Positions 40,622 to 50,548 of a stretch of DNA of 64,000 bases are shown here, one piece after another; the first letter of the stretch is position 1; each line of letters starts with the position of its first letter. Both the position numbers and the translations under genes were made by a program. The stretch comes from RHKX01 sp963826475 (lineage in GTDB: Bacteria; Actinomycetota; Thermoleophilia; Solirubrobacterales; 70-9), in contig CAWGXC010000003.1 of assembly GCA_963826475.1 (NCBI GenBank), positions 620,001 to 684,000 on the forward strand. Reading direction: 5' to 3'. The notes under the pieces were generated by a model. That model saw nothing but the letters and a program-made list of their open reading frames with translations. It made no database searches and was not told the origin of the DNA.

Positions 40622-41302
40622 TCAGGGTTGAATGCCCGGGTGCAGCTCGCCGCCCTTACGCGCCGCGTCGGCGGCCCGCTTACGAGCCGCTTGGACATAG
40701 AGGACCGTGGCCGTGATCGCGAGGCTCACGCCGACGCAGAAGCCGATCTGGATGATCAGCCAACCGAAGACCATCGACCAGAAGATGCCGCCCATGATCA
40801 ACAACACGGAGATCCTCCCGACCCAGGTGATCTCGAGGTCCACGCCGCGATGGAGCCCGTAGTAGGAGAGGGTCAGCATCGTCAGCTCCCGGGCGGCGAG
40901 CAGGGCGAGCGCCCAGCGCGGAAGCAGCTCGAAGTCCCAGCAGACCGCGGCACCCGCAAGGATCGTGAGCCGGTCGACGATCGGGTCAAGCAACGCGCCC
41001 AGGCGGCTGTACTGCCCGGTTGCGCGGGCGACGAATCCGTCGAGGAGGTCGCCGAGCGCGATCGCGAGGAAGATCGTCGACGCGAGCGTGTCGCGCCCAT
41101 CCCCTTCGAAGGCCAGCACGAGGAAGACGGGAATGGCCGCAAGCCGCGCGTAGCCGATGATGTTGGGGATCGTGAACGGTCGCAGCGGCTGGCCGGCCCG
41201 CGTCTGCACGGGATCGGGGCCGGATCGATCGATCCCGAAGAGCCGCTTCCGCGACAGCCGCTCGCGAACCTGCCTGGCGCGCTCCCCCATCGGCTCGGCC
41301 AT
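40622..41302 (-). CDS. pgsA: CDP-alcohol phosphatidyltransferase (PgsA-like)
   Basis: Integral membrane enzyme joining a CDP-diacylglycerol head to an alcohol such as glycerol phosphate. The 226-residue protein carries the family motif as GDLLDGFVARATGQ then SRLGALLDPIVDRL, with the four conserved aspartates in DxxDGxxAR and GxxxDxxxD. About six hydrophobic segments follow the motif. I start at ATG 41302 (MAEPMGERARQVRERL), four bases after the proS stop. Synteny with garA and merR resembles the mycobacterial pgsA2 region. Confidence 0.92.
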   Translation of the reverse strand: MAEPMGERARQVRERLSRKRLFGIDRSGPDPVQTRAGQPLRPFTIPNIIGYARLAAIPVFLVLAFEGDGRDTLASTIFLAIALGDLLDGFVARATGQYSRLGALLDPIVDRLTILAGAAVCWDFELLPRWALALLAARELTMLTLSYYGLHRGVDLEITWVGRISVLLIMGGIFWSMVFGWLIIQIGFCVGVSLAITATVLYVQAARKRAADAARKGGELHPGIQP

Positions 41303-41306
41303 CTCG

Positions 41307-42995
41307 TTACCCGAGGCCCCCGAGGATGCCCGCCGCGCGCTCGCCGACCTCGGCGAGCGGAATCCGCTCCTCGGCTCCCGTGGCGCGGATCTGAGCCTCG
41401 ACGACCCCATCGGCCAGGCCTCGCTTGCCGATCGTCAATCGCAGGGGGCAGCCGATGAGCTCGGCGTCGGTCAGCTTCTCCCCCGTCCCGGCGTTGACCC
41501 GATCGTCGAGGACGGTGTCGATCCCGGCCGTCCTGAGCGTCTCGTAGACCTCATCCGCGGCGGCGGCGACCTCGTCGCCGCCCTTGCCGAGGGCGACCAC
41601 GTGCACGCTCCACGGCGCGATCGCGGGGGGCCAGGAGATGCCCTTCCCGTCAGCGCGTTGCTCGACCGCGGCGGCGGCGATGCGCGCCGGCCCGATCCCG
41701 TAGCAGCCCATCACGATCGGATGCTCGATTCCGCTCTCGTCGAGGAAGGTGGCTCCGAGCGGCGCCGAGTAGCGGGTCCCGAGCTTGAAGATGTTGCCCA
41801 CCTCGATCGCGGGCTCGATCTCGATCCGATCTCCGGCCGGGGTCAAGTCACCGGCTTCCACGGAACGCACGTCACAGCGGCTGAAGGGGAAGTCACGCCC
41901 GGGCTCGACTCCGATCAGGTGGACGTCGGGGCGGTTGGCGCCGGCGACCAGCCCGGTTCCGGTTATGGCCTCGTCCATGAGGACCGGGACGTTGGCGCCG
42001 ACCGGGCCGATGAACCCGATGGGGCCGATCGCCGCCTCGATCTCCTCCCGTCCGGCCTGGCGGAACTCGGTTCCGAGGTGGTTGCCCAGCTTGACCTCGT
42101 TGAGGCGGTGATCGCCGCGGATCAGGACCATCAGGAGCCCTCTCCCCTCGGCGACGATGGGCATCGCCTTGATCAGGGCCCCGGCCGGCACGCCGAGCGC
42201 GGTCGAGACGTCGTCGACCGTGGTCAGCCCGGGCGTCGGCGCCTCGCGAGGGGAGTCGAGCGCAGGTGGCAGCTCGACCGGCTGAGCCTCGGCGCTTGCA
42301 ACCTCGACGTTGGCGGCGTACCCGGGGGCCAGGGCCACCTCATCCTCGCCTGCGGCGCAGGGAGCCATGTACTCGTGGGCGCCGCTCCCGCCCATCATGC
42401 CGACGTCCGACTCCACCGCGTACCAGCGCACGCCGCAGCGATCGAGGATCCGCTCGTACGCGCCTGCCTGCAGGTCATAGGAGCGATCAAGCCCCTGCTC
42501 GTCGCGATCGAACGAATAGGCGTCCTTCATGGTGAACTCGCGCGTCCGCAGCACGCCGGCTCGAGGCCGTGGCTCATCGCGTTCCTTGACCTGGAGGTGG
42601 TAGAGCATCAAGGGCAGCTCGCGGTATGAGCGCACGTCGTGGGCGACGTGCGAGGTGACGGCCTCCTCGTGGGTCATCGCCAGGACCATGTCGGCGTCCT
42701 TGCGATCCTTGAGCTTGAACAGCTCCGTGATGTCGTAGCGCCCGGTGCGTCGCCAGGGGTCGGCGGGCTGGAGCACCGGCATCAGCATCTCGTGACAGCC
42801 GATCGCGTCCATCTCCTCGCGGATGATCGTCTCGACCTTCCTGATCGTTCGGTAGCCGGCCGGTAACCAGCTCCAGATCCCAGCTCCGAGCTGGCGGATC
42901 AGCCCGGCGCGCACCATCAACTGGTGGGAGAGCGCCTCGGCGTCGCCGGGGGCGTCCTTGAGGGTCGGCAGCAGATATCCGGTGAGTCGTGTCAT
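41307..42995 (-). CDS. proS: Prolyl-tRNA synthetase, bacterial type with editing insertion
   Basis: Charges tRNA-Pro. The 562-residue protein has class II motif 1 (LIRQLGAGIWSWLPAGYRTIRKVETI), motif 2 (VRSYRELPLMLYHLQVKERDEPRP) and motif 3 (GCYGIGPARI). The insertion editing domain lies between (VVDDVSTALGVPAGALIKAMP to GPVGANVPVLMDEA). The anticodon-binding domain is at the C terminus. Length is normal. Downstream pgsA-like gene is four bases away. Confidence 0.97.
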   Translation of the reverse strand: MTRLTGYLLPTLKDAPGDAEALSHQLMVRAGLIRQLGAGIWSWLPAGYRTIRKVETIIREEMDAIGCHEMLMPVLQPADPWRRTGRYDITELFKLKDRKDADMVLAMTHEEAVTSHVAHDVRSYRELPLMLYHLQVKERDEPRPRAGVLRTREFTMKDAYSFDRDEQGLDRSYDLQAGAYERILDRCGVRWYAVESDVGMMGGSGAHEYMAPCAAGEDEVALAPGYAANVEVASAEAQPVELPPALDSPREAPTPGLTTVDDVSTALGVPAGALIKAMPIVAEGRGLLMVLIRGDHRLNEVKLGNHLGTEFRQAGREEIEAAIGPIGFIGPVGANVPVLMDEAITGTGLVAGANRPDVHLIGVEPGRDFPFSRCDVRSVEAGDLTPAGDRIEIEPAIEVGNIFKLGTRYSAPLGATFLDESGIEHPIVMGCYGIGPARIAAAAVEQRADGKGISWPPAIAPWSVHVVALGKGGDEVAAAADEVYETLRTAGIDTVLDDRVNAGTGEKLTDAELIGCPLRLTIGKRGLADGVVEAQIRATGAEERIPLAEVGERAAGILGGLG

Positions 42996-43054
42996 CGCGG
43001 GCGAGGATATCCGCGGTCGATCGCCGTCGCCGCGGGCTCAGGCATCCGAGCTGC

Positions 43055-43519
43055 CTACCAGGCGTCGATCTCGTAGGCCATCCACGTCGACGACTGCGCG
43101 CCGGTCGAGTCGTAGAGGCGCTGGGCCGTCCGGTTGTCGGGGGCCGTCTCCCACGTGAGCTTGTTCGCACCGCGCTTGCGACAGAGGCCGCGGCAGTGCT
43201 CGATCAGCTTCCTGCCGACTCCCCCTCCGCGGAGCTCGGGGATCACGTAAAGATCGTTCATCAGCCCGATCCGCATCGCGTCGAGGGTGGACCAGGTCCA
43301 GAAGACCGTCGCGAACCCGACCGGCTTGCCGTCCTCGTCACGGGCGAGCAGCTGGACGCCCTCCCCGGGATCCTCGATCAGCGCCCGCGAGAGGGCGACG
43401 AGCCTGTCATCGCGCGGCGCCACCTCGTAGAACTCGCAATAGGCGCGCACGAGCGGCAGGAGCAGGGGAAGGTCGACGATCTTGACGCGTTCGATCGTGA
43501 TCGGTGTGGACGCCTCCAT
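43055..43519 (-). CDS. GNAT-family N-acetyltransferase
   Basis: About 154 residues with the acetyl-CoA site DLYVIPELRGGGVGRKLIEHC (V/I-x-x-x-x-RxxGxG/A form) and a C-terminal LTWETAPDNRTAQRLYDSTGA. Such proteins acetylate small amines or protein N termini; the acceptor is not known. A GTG at 43528 is an alternative start. It lies in the ispG to proS run, between another GNAT and proS. Confidence 0.87.
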   Translation of the reverse strand: MEASTPITIERVKIVDLPLLLPLVRAYCEFYEVAPRDDRLVALSRALIEDPGEGVQLLARDEDGKPVGFATVFWTWSTLDAMRIGLMNDLYVIPELRGGGVGRKLIEHCRGLCRKRGANKLTWETAPDNRTAQRLYDSTGAQSSTWMAYEIDAW

Positions 43520-43529
43520 CCGATCCACT

Positions 43530-44039
43530 CTACGGCCGCTGGTCGGTCAGCTCCTCCGCGAGCAGGTCCATCAGCAGGCCGTCATGCCAATTGCCGTCAT
43601 TGCCCCGCTCGTAGTCGCGCATCAGGCCGACCGGCTTGAAGCCCACCGCAGCGTAGGCACCGATCGCCCGCGCGTTGCTCGCGGCCGGGTCGATCGTGAA
43701 CCGATGATGTCCGGCGGCGACGAAGTGCCTGATCGCCAGGCGCAGAGCCTCGCGGGCGTGGCCGCGACCGTGCAGGGCGCTCGTCAGCAGGATGTCGAGC
43801 CCAACCCTGCGATACATCGGATCGGTTTGCTCGTCGAACTCGAGCCAGCCGGCGACCTCGCCGTCGACCTCGATCACCCACCCATGACCGCCGTTGATGA
43901 AGTCGCGCTCGACGTCGGCGAGGTCGTGGGGCGGCCACCACTCGGCGGAGGCCGGCTCGCTGACGATTCGCAGCAGATCCTCTGCATCGGCGGGCGCTGG
44001 CGCCCGCAGTGAGACCAGATCGCCGGTGAGCCTGCGCAC
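43530..44039 (-). CDS. GNAT acetyltransferase, AAC(6')/RimL-like
   Basis: The 169-residue protein starts with a GTG and has VGLDILLTSALHGRGHAREALRLAIRHF (acetyl-CoA loop) and HRFTIDPAASNARAIGAYAAVGFKPVG near residues 115-140. The late WHDGLLMDLLAEEL segment resembles aminoglycoside 6'-N-acetyltransferases. Whether it acts on an aminoglycoside or on another amine cannot be told. It lies six bases downstream of ispG. Confidence 0.82.
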   Translation of the reverse strand: MRRLTGDLVSLRAPAPADAEDLLRIVSEPASAEWWPPHDLADVERDFINGGHGWVIEVDGEVAGWLEFDEQTDPMYRRVGLDILLTSALHGRGHAREALRLAIRHFVAAGHHRFTIDPAASNARAIGAYAAVGFKPVGLMRDYERGNDGNWHDGLLMDLLAEELTDQRP

Positions 44040-44045
44040 CCGACC

Positions 44046-45365
44046 CTAAGCGCGGGTGAAGCGACGGCCGACGGTCGGCGACGCGTCCTCGCCGAGCGCG
44101 ACGCGCTTGCCCTTGACGGGCTTCAGGTACGGCTCGGCGTCGCCATCCCCGTCGCCGTTGCCGGGAGCGGTGATGTCCTCGTTGCGTTCGGCGGCGAGCT
44201 TCTCCATCGCGGCGATCTTCTCCGGGGTCAGGTCCCCCGCGTTCTCCTCCTCGATCTTGCGCAGCCATTCGGCGCCCTCAGCGGCCTCGTTCGCCTCGAA
44301 CTCCGTCTTGCCGCGACCGAGGGACTTGTCGATCTCCTCGAAGAGCGTGTCGACGAGTTGTTCCTGAGGGATCTTCCGCAGCGGCTTGCCGTTGGCGAAG
44401 ATCAGGCCCTCGTCCTTGGCGCCGGTGATGCCGAAGTCCGCATGGGATGCCTCGCCGATCCCGTTGACCGCGCAGCCGAGGACGGCGACCTCGATCGCTT
44501 CCTCATAGCCCTCGAGCCGCTCTTCGATCTCGGCGACGACGGTGTCCATGTCGAACTGCAGGCGGCCACAGGTCGGACAGGCGATCAGGACGGGCCCGCG
44601 CTCGCGCAGGTGGAGCGCCTTGAGGATCTCCCAGGCGACCTTCACCTCCTCCTCGGCGTGGAAGGTCGAGAGCGAGATCCGGATCGTGTCGCCGATTCCG
44701 TCGGCGAGCAGGGTTCCGAGGCCGACGGAGGACTTCAGGCCTCCGGACCACTTCGTTCCGGCCTCGGTGATCCCGAGGTGCAGCGGGTAGGGAATCTTCT
44801 CGGAGAGGAGGCGGTTGGCGGCGATCGTGTTGGGCACGTTCGTGGACTTGATCGAGACCTTGAAGTTCTCATAGTCGAGCGACTCCATCAGCTCGACGAA
44901 CTCGACGGCGGCGGTGACCAGGGCCTCGACGGGCGCCTCGCGCTCGAGGGCGTGGAGGTGCTTCGGCAAAGAGCCGGAGTTGACCCCGATTCGCATCGGG
45001 ACGTTGGCGGCCGTCGCCTTGACCGCGACCTCGGCGACCTTGTCGCGCCCGCCGATGTTGCCCGGGTTGAGCCGGATGCAATGCGCGCCGGCGTCGATGG
45101 CCTTCAAGGCGAGCGTGTGGTTGAAGTGGATATCCGCGATCACGGGGATCGGCGATTCCTTGACGATCGTGCGCAGCGCGTCAGCGTCCTTCTCCCGCGG
45201 GACGGCGACCCGGACCAAATCGGCTCCGGCGTCGGCAACGGTGCGGATCTGATCCATCGTCGCCTTCAGGTTGGCGGTCTCGGTCTTGGTCATCGTCTGA
45301 ACGACCACCGGGGCCCCGCCGCCGATCGGAACACCGCCGACGAATATCTGTCGCTTCGAAGCCAT
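44046..45365 (-). CDS. ispG: 4-hydroxy-3-methylbut-2-enyl-diphosphate synthase
   Basis: Iron-sulfur enzyme of the MEP isoprenoid pathway. The 439-residue protein has a TIM-barrel-like N-terminal part (VVVQTMTKTETANLKATMDQI, HFNHTLALKAIDAGAHCIRLNPGNIGG). The [4Fe-4S] ligands are in ACPTCGR (Cys263, Cys266) and LGCAVNGIGE (Cys298, Glu305). A basic C-terminal tail of about 60 residues is beyond the family core. The gene heads the run to proS. Dxr of the same pathway lies about 9 kb upstream in this window. Confidence 0.96.
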   Translation of the reverse strand: MASKRQIFVGGVPIGGGAPVVVQTMTKTETANLKATMDQIRTVADAGADLVRVAVPREKDADALRTIVKESPIPVIADIHFNHTLALKAIDAGAHCIRLNPGNIGGRDKVAEVAVKATAANVPMRIGVNSGSLPKHLHALEREAPVEALVTAAVEFVELMESLDYENFKVSIKSTNVPNTIAANRLLSEKIPYPLHLGITEAGTKWSGGLKSSVGLGTLLADGIGDTIRISLSTFHAEEEVKVAWEILKALHLRERGPVLIACPTCGRLQFDMDTVVAEIEERLEGYEEAIEVAVLGCAVNGIGEASHADFGITGAKDEGLIFANGKPLRKIPQEQLVDTLFEEIDKSLGRGKTEFEANEAAEGAEWLRKIEEENAGDLTPEKIAAMEKLAAERNEDITAPGNGDGDGDAEPYLKPVKGKRVALGEDASPTVGRRFTRA

Positions 45366-45474
45366 GGCTCAAGGGTACCGGCGTGCCGTCGTGGGTCGTG
45401 CTTCCATCCCTTTGCTTGAAGGGGTTCTGGCGTGCCCGATCCGGCCCGCATGCGATACGGGAATCACCATCGGC

Positions 45475-46395
45475 TCAGCGCGCGTTGCGCAACTCGATCA
45501 GCTCACCGCCGAAAGTCGTCACCAGGAGGCTGCTCTTCGCGACCCCGCCGTGGCCGCGGCCGAAGGCGACATCGGAGGGGCCGCTCGGGAACGGATCGCG
45601 GCTGAACAGCGAGCAGGCGGAGGCGGGGCCGTCGACCCGCCAGACCTGCCCGGCGCCGTTGGCGGCCACGTAGAGATCGTCGCCGGCTCCGCGGGTGATG
45701 CCGTCGAAGCCTGCGGCAGCGTCGGCCGGAGCGGCGCTGAAATAGGTCTCTGGATGCGCCGGGTCGTCGATGGGGATCCGCTGAATCGCCGCGGCCGTGA
45801 AGGTCTGGTTCGCGAACAGGTATCTGCCGGTGCTGTCGGTGGTCAACCCATTCGGGCTCACCACGGTGGCCCATCCCAGCTCCACCTGACCGTGCTGGAT
45901 GCGATCGATTCCCGTCCCGAGATCGGAGGAGGCGAAGATCGCCCCACCGGGAGCCCTGGCGATGCCGTTGGCCATCTGCAGGCCGCCGACGACCGTGGTG
46001 GCCGTGCCGGTCCTGGGATTGACCCGGACCAAGCCCGCGTCGGGCGAGGCCTCCCCGTCGGAACCCTGGGCGATGCTGTCGCCGAAGCCCACGAGCAGGT
46101 CCCCCTTGCGCTTGAAGACGATGCCGCCCGGCGCGTCGATCCCGGCGGCGATGATCTTCGCCTCTCCCCCGTGCTTCGGCAGCCTGAGCACGTTGCCGGC
46201 ATCGGCATCGGTGAAGTAGGTGCGACCCTTCCGGTCGACGGCGACCGACTCGAGCACGTTGGGGCCCGCGTAGAGGACGCGCGCCCGGGGCTGAGAGGGG
46301 CAGGCCGGGACCGCGAGCGCGGCGGGGGCGGTGACGAGCGCGAGGCCGACGAACGTCGCGAACGGGCCAAGGCGGCGGAACTTCACATGGCGCAC
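45475..46395 (-). CDS. Secreted SMP-30/gluconolactonase-like beta-propeller protein
   Basis: The 306-residue protein has a signal peptide (FATFVGLALVTAPAALAV) and propeller-type repeats with NGLTTDSTGRYLF, GIVFKRKGDLLVGF, NGIARAPGGAIFASSD and FDGITRGAGDDLYVAANG. These match the SMP-30/Gluconolactonase/LRE family. A GTG start at 46395 is my choice (a GTG at 46386 is possible). It lies ten bases downstream of the AlkZ-like gene. Substrate unknown. Confidence 0.78.
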   Translation of the reverse strand: MRHVKFRRLGPFATFVGLALVTAPAALAVPACPSQPRARVLYAGPNVLESVAVDRKGRTYFTDADAGNVLRLPKHGGEAKIIAAGIDAPGGIVFKRKGDLLVGFGDSIAQGSDGEASPDAGLVRVNPRTGTATTVVGGLQMANGIARAPGGAIFASSDLGTGIDRIQHGQVELGWATVVSPNGLTTDSTGRYLFANQTFTAAAIQRIPIDDPAHPETYFSAAPADAAAGFDGITRGAGDDLYVAANGAGQVWRVDGPASACSLFSRDPFPSGPSDVAFGRGHGGVAKSSLLVTTFGGELIELRNAR

Positions 46396-46405
46396 GACCC
46401 GATGA

Positions 46406-47638
46406 TTATCCAGCCGCGGGCGCAAGCTCGCCGCCACGCCAGCCGGCGAGGGAGCCGAGCGCCCGATCGACGGCACGTTCCGGACGCCGCCCGGGCTCCC
46501 AATGCAGGTCCAGCAGCCGCAGCAGCGATGCCTCGCCGTCACGTTCGAGGCGCAGGTCGGCGCGCGCCACGATCCGCTCCCCGTGCAGGATGGGAAGCAC
46601 GTAGTAGCCCCACTGGCGCTTGGTGGCGGGGACGTAGATCTCGAGCCGGTGGTCGAAGCCGAACAGCTCCGCGGTTCGGGCCCGGTCGCAGAGGAGGTTG
46701 TCGAATGGCGAGAGCGCGACGGTCCTGCGCCCGGGCTCGAGGCGTCCCGCCGCCTCGAGGTCGCGGGGCAACATCCACCACGGTCCCCGCAAGCCCTCGA
46801 CATCGACCCGCACAAGCTCGCCGCGCCGCTCGAGCGTCCCGAGGACGCCGGCGTCCACTCCGCCGAGCCCCGGGTAACGGCGGCGGGTGAAATGAGCGTT
46901 GATGTGCGGCGCGCGGGCGACCCCGAGCATCTCGACCGCCCGCAGGACGGCCTGCGCGACCACCTCCTCCTCGCCGGGCAGATCGGCATCGACCGCCGCC
47001 AGGGCGCCCGGTGGAACGCAGCGCTCCATCAGGTCCCAGCGCCGCTCGGTGCCGATCCGGTCGGCGATGCCGATCCGTCCCTGCATCCAGAGGCGATCAA
47101 GCATCCGGGCGATGTTCTGGCGGGAGGAGACCTCGTCGGTCCAGTGTCCCCACATCCAGGAGGCCTCCGACCGATCCTCGAGCTCCCGCGCTCGCAGCGG
47201 CCCCTGCTCGCGCAACGCCTGCTCGACGTGCTCGGCGAACGATTCGTTGTCGGCCAGCCAGCGGCGCGTCACCGACCGCGCGCCGGAGAGCCGGTCGAGG
47301 TAGGTGCGCATGGCCCAGCGATGGATCGGGAGGTCATCGACGTGGCAGAGGCTCGCCTCGTGGCACCAGTAGTCGAACAGCGACCTCTCCCGGTACGCGG
47401 CGCGATTCAGGGCGCGATCATGGCTTGCGTGAGTGCCTCCGTTGAGGCGCGCGCGGAGCACCAGCAGCGGCGAGCGCGCCACCACTCCGACGGGGTCCAG
47501 CTGCAGGCAGCCGATTTGGTTGACTACCTGCGCGACCGACTTCGCGGGCTCCGGGGGTACGGCCAGGCCCTGGGCGTGGAGGGCGAGACGTCGCGCCTCG
47601 GCGACGCTGATCGTCGGGCTGCTCGGTCGGGACGGCAC
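46406..47638 (-). CDS. Winged-helix DNA glycosylase, AlkZ/YcaQ family
   Basis: The protein has VNQIGCLQLDPVGVVARSP (QxD motif of the crosslink-repair glycosylase AlkZ/YcaQ group) and later LFDYWCHEASLCHVDDLPI, ALSPFDNLLCDRARTAELFGFDH and RQWGYYVLPILHGERIVARADLR, which run in family order. It would excise alkylated or crosslinked bases. I chose GTG 47638 (PSRPSSPTISVAEARR), giving 410 residues. The frame is open to 47740 but overlaps the divergent EttA start. The start codon lies at the foot of a 13-bp inverted repeat. Confidence 0.82.
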   Translation of the reverse strand: MPSRPSSPTISVAEARRLALHAQGLAVPPEPAKSVAQVVNQIGCLQLDPVGVVARSPLLVLRARLNGGTHASHDRALNRAAYRERSLFDYWCHEASLCHVDDLPIHRWAMRTYLDRLSGARSVTRRWLADNESFAEHVEQALREQGPLRARELEDRSEASWMWGHWTDEVSSRQNIARMLDRLWMQGRIGIADRIGTERRWDLMERCVPPGALAAVDADLPGEEEVVAQAVLRAVEMLGVARAPHINAHFTRRRYPGLGGVDAGVLGTLERRGELVRVDVEGLRGPWWMLPRDLEAAGRLEPGRRTVALSPFDNLLCDRARTAELFGFDHRLEIYVPATKRQWGYYVLPILHGERIVARADLRLERDGEASLLRLLDLHWEPGRRPERAVDRALGSLAGWRGGELAPAAG

Positions 47639-47682
47639 GAGGGGCGAGTTTAGGTCGGTATCCGGCTCGAACTCGCCCCTCG
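47638..47682. promoter_or_regulatory. 13-bp perfect inverted repeat between glycosylase and ettA starts
   Basis: Arms CGAGGGGCGAGTT and AACTCGCCCCTCG enclose 19 bases. On the minus strand the hairpin reaches the first base of the glycosylase GTG start, so it would cover its ribosome site. On the plus strand it lies 42 bases before the ettA ATG. It may be an mRNA control structure or a dimeric-regulator site. Confidence 0.5.
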
Positions 47683-47723
47683 ACCCCACCCCACCCCGCT
47701 CGGCCACTATGGTCCTCCGCCGC

Positions 47724-49375
<1,652 letters not shown>

Positions 49376-49379
<4 letters not shown>

Positions 49380-49873
49380 GACCCGTCGAACGGAGGTGGT
49401 CCGAGGAGCTCGATCCCGAACTTCTCCGCCGCAGCCATCGTCCGCTCCATGTTCGGTGGCGGGGCATCGGCGAAGTCGCGGCTGAGGGCCGGCTCACCGC
49501 CGGCGCGGAAGAAGTGCTCCTGCGTTCCGGGCACGTTCATGACGAGAAACCGCGCGGTCTCGGAGGCGATCTGAAATGCGTGGGGTACCCCGCGACGGAT
49601 GGCCACCGTCGCACCCGCTCCCGCCCGCTGCTCCGCCCCATCGACGTGGAAGAGCAGCTCTCCTTCGAGGATGTAGAAGGTCTCGTGGCTCGGGTCGGTG
49701 TGAAGACCGGTGGCCCGCCCTCTGGTAGAGGCGACCTCGACCAGCGAGATGGCGTCCTCGCTCCAATCCCCCGGGAGCTTCACGTTCTGGAGCGCGCCGT
49801 TGAACCAGATCGCATCTCCCCCGAGAGGCTCGACGCTGTGGCTGCTGGTCTCCGACAAGGGCTGAACTTCCAT
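49376..49873 (-). CDS. Cupin-domain protein under TetR control
   Basis: The 165-residue protein has a single cupin core: GLHTDPSHETFYILEGELLFHVDG and TVAIRRGVPHAFQI provide the two metal-binding motifs (His and Glu in HxxxxExFYxLEG; His in PHAF). It could be a small dioxygenase or isomerase; the substrate is unknown. It diverges from a TetR regulator across two abutting palindromes, which suggests it is the regulated target. Confidence 0.83.
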
Positions 49874-49893
49874 GGCACATCTCCAGTGCGATA

Positions 49894-49920
49894 TGAGACT
49901 CGAGTCTCAGTAGACTACTG
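49894..49920. promoter_or_regulatory. Two abutting palindromes between cupin and TetR genes
   Basis: TGAGACTCGAGTCTCA (49894-49909) is a perfect 16-bp palindrome. It shares two bases with a second palindrome, CAGTAG-A-CTACTG (49908-49920). Both lie in the 54-base gap between the divergent starts. TAGACT within the second could be a -10 element for the TetR gene, about 12 bases before its ATG. They are good candidates for the operator of the adjacent repressor. Confidence 0.65.
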
Positions 49921-49927
49921 TTTCATC

Positions 49928-50548
49928 ATGAGCACGTCAATCCCATATGAAGAAACCGGGCGCATCAACCAGAAGGCGCGGACCCGCAGGGCCCTCGTCG
50001 ACGCGGCGCGGAAGCTGATGGCACAGGGGGCGACGCCCACGGTCGAGGAAGCCGCCTCGGCCGCGTCAATCGCGAGGGCCACGGCATACCGCTACTTTCC
50101 GGATCAGCGCACCCTCCTGATCGCGACCCTTCCGGAGCTCGCGGAATCCTCGCTGCTCGGGAGCCCGCCCGCGCCGGCCGATGTCGGAGCCCGCCTGGAG
50201 ATCGTCGTCGACGCGATCACAAAGATGGCCGTCGAGCACGAGCCGGCTTTGCGCAACATGCTGCGCCTCTCGCTCGAACCACGTCAGGAGAACCGAGATG
50301 ATCTCGCCTTCCGCAAGGGCAGGCGCATCGTCTGGGTGAGCGAGGCGCTCGAGCCGATCCGCGCGGACCTCCCGGAACGGGACTTCGACCGCCTCGTGAT
50401 CGCGATCGCCGCATCGGTGGGCATCGACTCGCTCGTCTGGCTCACCGACATCGCTGAGCTCTCCCGCGAGGACGCCGTCGCGGTCATGCGCTGGTCAGCG
50501 CTCGCGCTCCTCGGGGCGACGCTCGCCGAGGTCGGTCAGCGCACCTAA
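49928..50548 (+). CDS. TetR-family transcriptional regulator
   Basis: The 206-residue protein has an N-terminal helix-turn-helix (ALVDAARKLMAQGATPTVEEAASAASIARATAYRYFPDQRTLL) of TetR type and a C-terminal ligand-binding helical domain ending in MRWSALALLGATLAEVG. It starts at ATG 49928 (MSTSIPYEETGRINQKART). The frame opens earlier but is antisense to the cupin gene. It probably represses the cupin gene and itself through the double palindrome. Confidence 0.9.
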   Translation: MSTSIPYEETGRINQKARTRRALVDAARKLMAQGATPTVEEAASAASIARATAYRYFPDQRTLLIATLPELAESSLLGSPPAPADVGARLEIVVDAITKMAVEHEPALRNMLRLSLEPRQENRDDLAFRKGRRIVWVSEALEPIRADLPERDFDRLVIAIAASVGIDSLVWLTDIAELSREDAVAVMRWSALALLGATLAEVGQRT

